A stretch of 6,038 nt of DNA from an uncultured Pseudomonadota bacterium (lineage in GTDB: Bacteria; Pseudomonadota; Alphaproteobacteria; Rs-D84), in NCBI GenBank assembly GCA_947165335.1, contig CAMVAB010000047.1:1-6038 (forward strand), in the 5' to 3' direction. Under the pieces are notes generated by a model. That model searched no databases and was not told the origin of the DNA. It was given only the letters and a program-made list of their open reading frames with translations. The translations under genes and the position numbers were made by a program. Numbering within the stretch: position 1 is the first letter of the stretch; every line of letters starts with the position of its first letter. Positions 1 through 4,251 of this stretch are shown here, one piece after another.

Positions 1-77
1 CCAGATGCCATACCACGACCAACGCGTTTAACGTCTTTGCGTGCACCAAAATTATCCATCAATGCATTTAATTTCAT
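1..77 (-). CDS. rplO: 50S ribosomal protein L15, N-terminal part (cut by window edge)
   Basis: Only the first 25 codons plus two bases are present. They begin MKLNALMDNFGARKDVKR and continue through VGRGMASG. This matches the conserved L15 start, a short helix followed by the basic, glycine-rich stretch that threads into 23S rRNA. L15 is a late-assembly protein of the large subunit. The ATG at 77-75 is preceded by GAGG with an 8-nt spacer. The gene normally follows rpmD (L30), but here it directly follows rpsE. The rest of the gene, and probably secY beyond it, lies outside the window. Identity is secure from the N-terminus and gene order. Confidence 0.93.
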   Translation of the reverse strand, partial: MKLNALMDNFGARKDVKRVGRGMAS

Positions 78-99
78 TTCTTTTTCCTCTTATTCCTAT

Positions 100-115
100 G
101 ACTATAAGTATAGTC
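100..115 (-). promoter_or_regulatory. Palindromic hairpin before rplO
   Basis: A perfect 6-bp inverted repeat, GACTAT/ATAGTC, encloses a 4-base loop. It ends 22 bases before the rplO start codon, just upstream of the Shine-Dalgarno site. It also covers the -10-like box of the candidate promoter here, so it could act as a DNA operator or an RNA stem-loop. The repeat is seen directly; a function is inference. Confidence 0.4.
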
Positions 116-134
116 TGTTTCGCACATAATTCAA
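107..134 (-). promoter_or_regulatory. Candidate sigma-70 promoter upstream of rplO
   Basis: On the minus strand TTGAAT (134-129) is followed after 16 bases by TATACT (112-107). These match the -35 and -10 consensus at 4 of 6 and 5 of 6 positions. Transcription would start near base 100, about 23 bases before rplO, and would drive rplO and whatever follows. It sits where rpmD would normally be. AT-rich spacers often contain such matches by chance, so this is a candidate only. Confidence 0.4.
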
Positions 135-156
135 GATTACGTACTCGGTTTATTTT

Positions 157-711
157 TTATTTTGCTTCTTCTGCTGTTTCTAATTTTTTGCCATCACGAC
201 CAGCAATGATTTCTGCAACAGTTTTGCCACGACGTGCAGCAACTGTTTTTGGAGAATTCATTTTTTCAAAAGCCAAGAATGCAGCACGAATCATATTGTT
301 TGGATTGTTTGAACCTTGTGATTTTACAACAACGTCTTGGACACCCAAACATTCAAATACTGCACGCAAAGCACCACCAGCAATGATACCAGTACCTGGA
401 ACAGCACTGCGAACCACCAATTTGCTTGCGCCATATTTTGCAGCGCTGTCATGGTGCAATGTACGACCTTCTTTCAAAGGAACACGAATCATTCTTGCTT
501 TTGCTGCTTTTGTTGCTTTTTGAACAGCTGCTTGAACTTCCAAAGCTTTACCTTTGCCAAATCCAACCATACCTGCTTTGTCGCCAACAACAACCAGCGC
601 AGAGAAAGACATATTACGTCCGCCTTTCACTGTTTTAGAAACGCGGTTGATAGAAACCAATTTATCTACCAAATTATCTGTCTGTAATTTTTTTTCATCA
701 AAACGTGCCAT
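157..711 (-). CDS. rpsE: 30S ribosomal protein S5
   Basis: S5 is a small-subunit protein that contributes to decoding accuracy and lines the mRNA entry channel with S3 and S4. The 184-residue product has the double-stranded-RNA-binding-like N-terminal domain (VDKLVSINRVSKTVKGGR about 15-32, VGFGKGKA 49-56). It also has the C-terminal domain with PGTGIIAGGALRAV (105-118) and GSNNPNNMIRA (133-143). An in-frame ATG at 726 would add five residues. The ATG at 711 is preferred because it gives the family-typical MAR start and has GGAG 9 bases upstream, whereas the 726 ATG directly abuts the preceding tandem stops. The gap after rplR is 18 bases. Downstream comes rplO, with rpmD missing. Confidence 0.97.
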   Translation of the reverse strand: MARFDEKKLQTDNLVDKLVSINRVSKTVKGGRNMSFSALVVVGDKAGMVGFGKGKALEVQAAVQKATKAAKARMIRVPLKEGRTLHHDSAAKYGASKLVVRSAVPGTGIIAGGALRAVFECLGVQDVVVKSQGSNNPNNMIRAAFLAFEKMNSPKTVAARRGKTVAEIIAGRDGKKLETAEEAK

Positions 712-720
712 TGTTTTACG

Positions 721-724
721 CTCC
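721..724 (-). promoter_or_regulatory. Shine-Dalgarno site deciding the rpsE start
   Basis: GGAG on the minus strand lies 9 bases before the ATG at 711. It overlaps the alternative ATG at 726, which itself has only the rplR tail and stop codons upstream. This supports the shorter 184-residue S5. Confidence 0.7.
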
Positions 725-729
725 ATTTA

Positions 730-1086
730 TTAAATTTTCATTCCGTTTGCGCGCATAGAATCGCCCAAAGCTTTTACACGACCATGATATAAATAACGAC
801 CACGATCAAAATAATAATTGTCTTTGATACCTGCTTTGGCCATACGTTCTGCAAAAATTTTGCCAACCATTTCAGCCCCAGCGATATTCCAACCTTTGCC
901 TTTGAAATCTTTTTCTTTTGAAGATGCAGCACACAATGTATGACCTTTGACATCGTCAATAGCTTGGATTTCAATATGGCGATCCGAACGGAATACTGAC
1001 AAACGGATTTTGCCAGGATTCTTTCTTTTCAACGCACCGCGATTTGCCAATGTACGTCTTTCATCAGAAGATAAATGTTTTAACAT
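730..1086 (-). CDS. rplR: 50S ribosomal protein L18
   Basis: L18 binds 5S rRNA and, with L5, anchors the 5S particle in the central protuberance of the large subunit. The 118-residue product is of normal length. It has the basic N-terminus (RGALKRKNPGKIRLSVFRS about 16-34) and the conserved C-terminal block FDRGRYLYHGRVKALGDSMR (93-112). The ATG at 1086 has TAAGGA with an 8-base spacer. The gene ends in tandem TAATAA stops 18 bases before rpsE. Its 48-base leader carries a stem-loop that is also found before rplE, the other 5S-binding protein gene in this cluster. Confidence 0.97.
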   Translation of the reverse strand: MLKHLSSDERRTLANRGALKRKNPGKIRLSVFRSDRHIEIQAIDDVKGHTLCAASSKEKDFKGKGWNIAGAEMVGKIFAERMAKAGIKDNYYFDRGRYLYHGRVKALGDSMRANGMKI

Positions 1087-1107
1087 TTTGTTTTTCCTTA
1101 TTTTACC

Positions 1108-1129
1108 AATCCCCGTAACAGCGGGAATT
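1108..1129 (-). promoter_or_regulatory. Leader hairpin with CTGTTA loop, copy 2 (before rplR)
   Basis: On the minus strand the arms AATTCCCG and CGGGGATT flank the loop CTGTTA. They form eight base pairs in RNA, including one U-G wobble. The hairpin starts 5 bases after the rplF stop codon and ends 21 bases before the rplR ATG, so it sits just ahead of TAAGGA. The rplX-rplE gap holds a hairpin with the identical loop. Stem and loop are seen directly; a role in translation control or transcript stability is inference. Confidence 0.6.
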
Positions 1130-1134
1130 ATTTA

Positions 1135-1686
1135 TTATTTCTTTTTACCTTCTTTGCGACGGATGTATTCGTCTTTATAGAAGATACCTTTACCTTTATA
1201 TGGGTCTGCTTTGCGGATTTTGTGAATCTTGTCTGCAAATTGTCCCAATAAATTTTTATCGATACCAGAAATTGTAAATTCTGTTGGTGTTTCACCCATA
1301 GTAACTGTCAAACCAGCTGGGATTTCCATGTTAACATCATGAGAAAAACCAACAACCAATGTAAATATGTTTCCTTTGACAGATGCTTTATAACCAACAC
1401 CTTTCATATACATAGCTTTTGCAAAGCCTTCTGAAACACCTTTCACTGCTGATTTAATGTTACGAGTCATTGTTCCCCACATAGCACGCGAAGCTTTATC
1501 TTCGGCGTTCTTTGGTGTAACAACGACATGACCATCTTCAACTTTGATATCAATCAAACCTGCGTTTTTAGTATCTAATGATACTTTCAATTCGCCTTTT
1601 GGACCTTTAACAACTACAGCGCTATCTGTCAGTTCAACCGATACGCCATTTTTAATTTCTACTGGATATTTTCCTGCACGAGACAT
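1135..1686 (-). CDS. rplF: 50S ribosomal protein L6
   Basis: L6 sits at the base of the L7/L12 stalk, next to the sarcin-ricin loop and the factor-binding site. The 183-residue product carries the two tandem L6 folds. The N-terminal repeat includes VVVKGPKGEL (24-33) and WGTMTRNI (70-77). The C-terminal repeat has MKGVGYKA (94-101) and the signature DPYKGKGI (161-168). A lysine-rich tail (RRKEGKKK) makes it slightly longer than the roughly 177 residues of E. coli L6. The ATG at 1686 has AAAGGA 7 bases upstream, only 15 bases after rpsH. It ends with tandem TAATAA stops. Confidence 0.97.
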   Translation of the reverse strand: MSRAGKYPVEIKNGVSVELTDSAVVVKGPKGELKVSLDTKNAGLIDIKVEDGHVVVTPKNAEDKASRAMWGTMTRNIKSAVKGVSEGFAKAMYMKGVGYKASVKGNIFTLVVGFSHDVNMEIPAGLTVTMGETPTEFTISGIDKNLLGQFADKIHKIRKADPYKGKGIFYKDEYIRRKEGKKK

Positions 1687-1701
1687 AACGATTTCCTTTG
1701 A

Positions 1702-2100
1702 TTAGATAACTTTACATAAAACTTCACCGCCGACATTCATCAAGCGCGCTTTGTGATCTGTCATAACACCATTTGGTGTAGACACAATAGCAATACCTAA
1801 GCCGTTCAAAACACGTGGCATTTTTGCACAGCCAGAATATACACGACGTCCTGGTTTAGAAACTGTTGTGATTTCTTGGATTGCACCATTGCCGTTAACG
1901 TATTTCAATTCGACTACCAAATTGGTACGTTTTTCATCAATTTTTTCTTCACGAAAATCTGTAATAAAACCTTCGTCTTTCAAAACCGCCAATACTGCAG
2001 CACGTAATTTGCTGTTTGGAACGGTGACGAATTCTTTACCTGCATTTTGACCATTGCGGATGCGGGTAATCATATCTCCGATTGGATGTGATAGTGACAT
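1702..2100 (-). CDS. rpsH: 30S ribosomal protein S8
   Basis: S8 binds helix 21 of 16S rRNA early in small-subunit assembly. In E. coli it also represses translation of the spc operon. The 132-residue product shows the N-terminal DMITRIRNGQ (9-18), the central SKPGRRVY (81-88), STPNGVMTD (107-115) and the C-terminal GGEVLCKV (124-131), all family hallmarks. The ATG at 2100 has a strong AAGGAG with a 6-base spacer. Its 75-base leader is unusually long for this cluster and contains a perfect hairpin. rplF follows after 15 bases. Confidence 0.97.
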   Translation of the reverse strand: MSLSHPIGDMITRIRNGQNAGKEFVTVPNSKLRAAVLAVLKDEGFITDFREEKIDEKRTNLVVELKYVNGNGAIQEITTVSKPGRRVYSGCAKMPRVLNGLGIAIVSTPNGVMTDHKARLMNVGGEVLCKVI

Positions 2101-2106
2101 ATTTTA

Positions 2107-2163
2107 CTCCTTGTGTTGCAAGAATTTCTTCTTGCTCTTGGGCTGCATTGTCCACAGCTTGCA
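2107..2163 (-). promoter_or_regulatory. Structured leader of rpsH with a GAAA-capped hairpin
   Basis: On the minus strand GCAAGAA (2135-2129) and TTCTTGC (2124-2118) form a perfect 7-bp stem closed by GAAA, a GNRA-type tetraloop. The stem ends 5 bases before AAGGAG. The segment TGCAAG at 2163-2158 could instead pair with CTTGCA at 2122-2117, so the two pairings exclude each other. The weaker GCTG/CAGC pairing lies between them. These pairings are direct observations; regulation of S8 synthesis is inference. Confidence 0.5.
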
Positions 2164-2175
2164 TTTAATTATAAA

Positions 2176-2478
2176 TTACCAACTGGATTTGCGTACACCT
2201 GGTAATTTGCCTTCTGATGCCATTGTGCGAACCTGTTGACGGCACAAACCGAACAAGCGGGAGAAACCGCGTGCACGTCCTGTGATAGAACAACGGTTAT
2301 GTAAACGTGTTGGATTTGCGTTGCGTGGCAACTTTGCCAATTTTTTCATGGCATCCATACGTTCTTCTGGGGTTGCGTTAACGGACATCTTCGCTTTAAT
2401 TGATTCACGCTTTTTTGCATATTGCGCAACCAATTTTTCACGTTTCTTTTGTTTATTTATCAACGCTAATTTAGCCAT
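2176..2478 (-). CDS. rpsN: 30S ribosomal protein S14 (long, zinc-free type)
   Basis: S14 is a late-binding protein of the 30S head, close to the decoding A site. The 100-residue product is the long form typical of proteobacteria. It has a basic helical N-terminus, then LPRNANPTRLHNRCSITGR (50-68), and ends in LPGVRKSSW. Only two cysteines are present (C63, C79), so the CXXC zinc ribbon of the short S14 form is absent. The ATG at 2478 has AAGGA with a 7-base spacer, and the gene follows rplE by 17 bases. Confidence 0.97.
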   Translation of the reverse strand: MAKLALINKQKKREKLVAQYAKKRESIKAKMSVNATPEERMDAMKKLAKLPRNANPTRLHNRCSITGRARGFSRLFGLCRQQVRTMASEGKLPGVRKSSW

Positions 2479-2495
2479 TTTTATTTCCTTACTTA

Positions 2496-3041
2496 TTATT
2501 TCAAAACTAATGGCAAGCCGATTTTTGTCAGCAATGCACGAGCTTCTTCATCTGTTTTTGCTGTTGTAACAATAACGATATCCATACCACGAATAGCGTC
2601 AATTTTATCAACAGAAATTTCTGGGAATATCAAATGTTCTTTGATACCAAAAGCATAATTTCCACGACCATCAAATTTAGATTTTGACAAACCACGGAAG
2701 TCTTTAACACGTGGCAAAGCCACTGTAATTAATTTATCCAAGAAATCATACATTCTTTTGCCACGCAAAGTTACTTTTGTTCCAATTGCCTGACCTTCGC
2801 GTAAACGATAAGTAGCAATAGATTTCTTTGCATGTGTGATGATAGATTTTTGTGCTGCAATAGCTGTCAAATCAGCAGCTGCACTATCTAATTTCTTTTT
2901 ATCAGATACCGCTTCACCAACACCCATATTCAAAACGATTTTGGTGAGTTTTGGAACTGCGAATATATTTTTGTACCCGAATTCTTTAACTAATTCAGGA
3001 ACAACTTGTTTTTCATAAATTTCACGCAATCTGCTTTGCAT
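2496..3041 (-). CDS. rplE: 50S ribosomal protein L5
   Basis: L5 binds 5S rRNA together with L18 and contacts the P-site tRNA and the subunit bridge to S13. The 181-residue product is close to full family length. It shows FGYKN (21-25), KIVLNMGVGEAV (34-45), YRLREGQAIGTKVTLRG (78-94), FDGRGNYAFGIKEHLIFPEI (123-142) and RGMDIVIVTTA (151-161). The ATG at 3041 is preceded by AAAAGG with an 8-base spacer. Its leader carries a perfect stem-loop whose loop is identical to one before rplR. In E. coli the S8 repressor site of the spc operon lies near this same junction. Confidence 0.97.
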   Translation of the reverse strand: MQSRLREIYEKQVVPELVKEFGYKNIFAVPKLTKIVLNMGVGEAVSDKKKLDSAAADLTAIAAQKSIITHAKKSIATYRLREGQAIGTKVTLRGKRMYDFLDKLITVALPRVKDFRGLSKSKFDGRGNYAFGIKEHLIFPEISVDKIDAIRGMDIVIVTTAKTDEEARALLTKIGLPLVLK

Positions 3042-3062
3042 TTTTGTTACCTTTTCGTTATC

Positions 3063-3082
3063 GATTCCGTAACAGCGGAATC
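3063..3082 (-). promoter_or_regulatory. Leader hairpin with CTGTTA loop, copy 1 (before rplE)
   Basis: On the minus strand GATTCCG and CGGAATC form a perfect 7-bp stem around the loop CTGTTA. It starts 7 bases after the rplX stop codon and ends 21 bases before the rplE ATG, just ahead of the AAAAGG site. The second copy (1108-1129) has the same loop, nearly the same spacing and compensating stem changes. The stem is directly visible; its role is unknown. Confidence 0.62.
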
Positions 3083-3089
3083 ATTTGGT

Positions 3090-3392
3090 TTAGATTTGTG
3101 TTCCAGATTTTTTTGAAACGCGAACTTTCTTGTCACCTTCCATTTTGTATCCAGCACGTGTTGCTTTTTTTGTTTTTGGATCTATCAATGCAACATTAGA
3201 TACATGAATTGGTGCTTCGCGATCAACGATGTGACCTGGTTGTTCTTGTGTTGGTTTGATGTGCCATTTATGACGGTTAACACCTTCAACCACTACACGG
3301 GATTCTGTTGGACGCACTTGTAATACTTTACCTTTGACGCCTTTGTATTTTCCCGAAATGACTACGACTTCGTCGCCTTTCTTAATTTTCAT
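3090..3392 (-). CDS. rplX: 50S ribosomal protein L24
   Basis: L24 is one of the first proteins to bind 23S rRNA and starts large-subunit assembly near the peptide exit tunnel. The 100-residue product begins with a KOW motif (IKKGDEVVVISGKYKGVKGKV, about 3-23) and contains REAPIHVSNVALIDP near the middle. An in-frame GTG at 3401 would add three residues. The ATG at 3392 is preferred because it gives the family-typical MKIKKGD start and has AAGG 8 bases upstream. The gap after rplN is 28 bases. Confidence 0.97.
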   Translation of the reverse strand: MKIKKGDEVVVISGKYKGVKGKVLQVRPTESRVVVEGVNRHKWHIKPTQEQPGHIVDREAPIHVSNVALIDPKTKKATRAGYKMEGDKKVRVSKKSGTQI

Positions 3393-3400
3393 TTTATTCA

Positions 3401-3404
3401 CCTT
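3401..3404 (-). promoter_or_regulatory. Shine-Dalgarno site deciding the rplX start
   Basis: AAGG on the minus strand lies 8 bases before the ATG at 3392. Its last G is the first base of the in-frame GTG at 3401, so that GTG is part of the ribosome-binding site and is unlikely to be the start. Confidence 0.7.
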
Positions 3405-3420
3405 TTTGTTGTCAAAAGTA

Positions 3421-3795
3421 TTATATTACTTCTGGTGCCAAAGACACGATTTTTTGAACATCGTATTTACGACGAACTTCACGTGCGATTGGGCCAAAAA
3501 TACGCGTTCCAATTGGTTCAAAATTGTTTTTGTTAATCAAAACAACTGCATTATCATCAAAACGGATGATAGAACCATCTGGACGTTTAACTGGGAACTT
3601 TGTTCTTACGATAATAGCGCGTTGAACAGTTCCTTTTTGAACTTTACCACGTGGAATGGCATCTTTAATAGCAACAACGATTTTGTCGCCAACTGTTGCA
3701 TAACGACGATGAGAACCGCCTAAAACTTTGATACACATAGCTTTACGTGCACCAGAGTTATCTGCAACTGTCATAACTGTTTCATTTTGTATCAT
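3421..3795 (-). CDS. rplN: 50S ribosomal protein L14
   Basis: L14 lies on the subunit interface of the large subunit, next to L19, and forms part of a bridge to 16S rRNA. The 124-residue product has the diagnostic ADNSGAR (11-17), CIKVLGGS (21-28), the basic RAIIVRTK segment and FGPIAREVR near the C-terminus, ending SLAPEVI. An in-frame TTG at 3819 would add eight residues. The ATG at 3795 is chosen because it gives the family-typical MIQ start and has AAGGA 8 bases upstream. In E. coli this gene opens the spc operon, and here it has the longest non-coding leader in the window, 122 bases. Confidence 0.97.
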   Translation of the reverse strand: MIQNETVMTVADNSGARKAMCIKVLGGSHRRYATVGDKIVVAIKDAIPRGKVQKGTVQRAIIVRTKFPVKRPDGSIIRFDDNAVVLINKNNFEPIGTRIFGPIAREVRRKYDVQKIVSLAPEVI

Positions 3796-3803
3796 AACTT
3801 TTT

Positions 3804-3808
3804 TCCTT
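3804..3808 (-). promoter_or_regulatory. Shine-Dalgarno site deciding the rplN start
   Basis: AAGGA on the minus strand lies 8 bases before the ATG at 3795. It falls inside the frame that would be coding if the TTG at 3819 were used, which argues for the shorter L14. Confidence 0.7.
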
Positions 3809-3815
3809 AAATCCT

Positions 3816-3839
3816 GCAAATGGGGCCATCCCCCACTGC
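3816..3839 (-). promoter_or_regulatory. GC-rich hairpin in the rplN leader
   Basis: On the minus strand TGGGG (3835-3831) pairs with CCCCA (3825-3821) around the loop GATGG. A small internal loop separates this from an outer GCA/TGC pairing at 3839-3837 and 3818-3816. It is one of the few GC-rich stems in the spacers and stops 7 bases before AAGGA. It could present or shield the L14 ribosome-binding site. Function is inference. Confidence 0.5.
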
Positions 3840-3852
3840 TTTGTTACCGGGT

Positions 3853-3867
3853 TTCGACTGTCTCGAA
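3853..3867 (-). promoter_or_regulatory. Small palindrome in the rplN leader
   Basis: A perfect 5-bp inverted repeat, TTCGA/TCGAA, surrounds a 5-base loop in the rpsQ-rplN gap. It begins where the candidate -10 box ends, so it might be an initial-transcript hairpin or an operator half-site pair. It is short and could be chance. Confidence 0.25.
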
Positions 3868-3893
3868 TTTTATGTTAATGTTTGTCCATCCAA
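3867..3893 (-). promoter_or_regulatory. Weak candidate promoter in the rpsQ-rplN gap
   Basis: On the minus strand TAAAAT (3872-3867) resembles a -10 box at 5 of 6 positions. TTGGAT (3893-3888) lies 15 bases upstream and matches the -35 consensus at only 3 of 6. In E. coli the spc promoter lies between rpsQ and rplN, which makes the position plausible. The sequence match alone is weak. Confidence 0.22.
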
Positions 3894-3933
3894 GACCTCA
3901 AAAAACCCACCAATTTATTAGTCAACATTAACA
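3873..3933 (-). repeat. Ten-base inverted repeat spanning the rpsQ stop
   Basis: TGTTAATGTT and AACATTAACA occupy plus-strand bases 3873-3882 and 3924-3933, a perfect 10-bp inverted repeat with 41 bases between the arms. One arm is the last coding stretch of rpsQ and the other lies in the spacer. In the transcript they could form a long-loop stem around the rpsQ stop codon. The repeat is certain; a function is not. Confidence 0.4.
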
Positions 3934-4184
3934 GTTGTGTCTTTGCTGACCCCAACACGCCCCTTTACAACCCAAGATTTTGTCTTGGAAATAGGACGAT
4001 GTTCTTCAATAGCAACGATTTCACCAACTTTATATTCGTTGTTTTCATCGTGTGCCTTGTATTTTTTATTCTGCTTAACGAATTTTCCATACAATGGATG
4101 ACGGAAACGACGTTCTACTTCTACAACGACAGTTTTGTCATTCGCTGTACTTTTAACAATTCCTTGCAGTATACGTTTTGGCAT
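3918..4184 (-). CDS. rpsQ: 30S ribosomal protein S17
   Basis: S17 is an early-binding OB-fold protein of the small subunit that contacts helices 7 and 11 of 16S rRNA. The 88-residue product starts MPKRILQGIV, has the KTVVVEVERRFRHPLY strand region (17-32) and the conserved KKYKAHDENN (40-49), and closes the core with PISKTKSWVV (64-73). About 15 further residues form a non-core tail. The ATG at 4184 has AAGGA with an 8-base spacer. The gene ends in tandem TAATAA stops. It is preceded by a 67-base gap with a promoter-like sequence and followed by the 122-base rplN leader. Confidence 0.97.
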   Translation of the reverse strand: MPKRILQGIVKSTANDKTVVVEVERRFRHPLYGKFVKQNKKYKAHDENNEYKVGEIVAIEEHRPISKTKSWVVKGRVGVSKDTTVNVD

Positions 4185-4215
4185 AACTTTTGTCCTTATG
4201 TTTTTCCGGCTTTTG

Positions 4216-4243
4216 ATTTTACACTAAAAAAACCAAAAGTCAA
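4216..4243 (-). promoter_or_regulatory. Candidate sigma-70 promoter upstream of rpsQ
   Basis: On the minus strand TTGACT (4243-4238) is followed after 16 bases by TAAAAT (4221-4216). Each box matches the consensus at 5 of 6 positions. Transcription would start near base 4209, about 25 bases before the rpsQ ATG. This is the best promoter match in the window and would give rpsQ and the spc genes an internal start. The 67-base rpmC-rpsQ gap is otherwise unexplained. Confidence 0.45.
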
Positions 4244-4251
4244 AGTTTTAG

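Noticed and set aside
41..523. Plus-strand open frame of 160 codons opposite rpsE and rplO
   Set aside because: It is antisense to two well-conserved ribosomal genes, has no recognisable domain or ribosome-binding site, and its cysteine- and phenylalanine-rich product is typical of the complement of lysine-rich genes.
774..974. Second minus-strand frame inside rplR (66 codons)
   Set aside because: It is an out-of-frame reading of rplR with no ribosome-binding site and no recognised similarity.
1109..1128. Resemblance of the rplR leader hairpin to the neisserial dRS3 repeat (ATTCCC, 8 bases, GGGAAT)
   Set aside because: The general layout is similar, but the proteins here are alphaproteobacterial and one arm is imperfect. 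A shared origin cannot be claimed from two short palindromes.
2168..2173. Perfect TATAAT on the minus strand between rpsN and rpsH, as a promoter
   Set aside because: At 16, 17 or 18 bases upstream there is no sequence resembling TTGACA. A lone -10 match in an AT-rich spacer is expected by chance.
3900..3905. Run of six U residues in the transcript after rpsQ, as a terminator tail
   Set aside because: No GC-rich stem immediately precedes it, so it does not meet the pattern of an intrinsic terminator.
4224..4251. CTAAAA/TTTTAG inverted repeat with a U-run after rpmC, as a possible terminator
   Set aside because: The stem is only six base pairs with one G-C and a 16-base loop, and essential ribosomal genes follow at once. 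It also overlaps the candidate rpsQ promoter.
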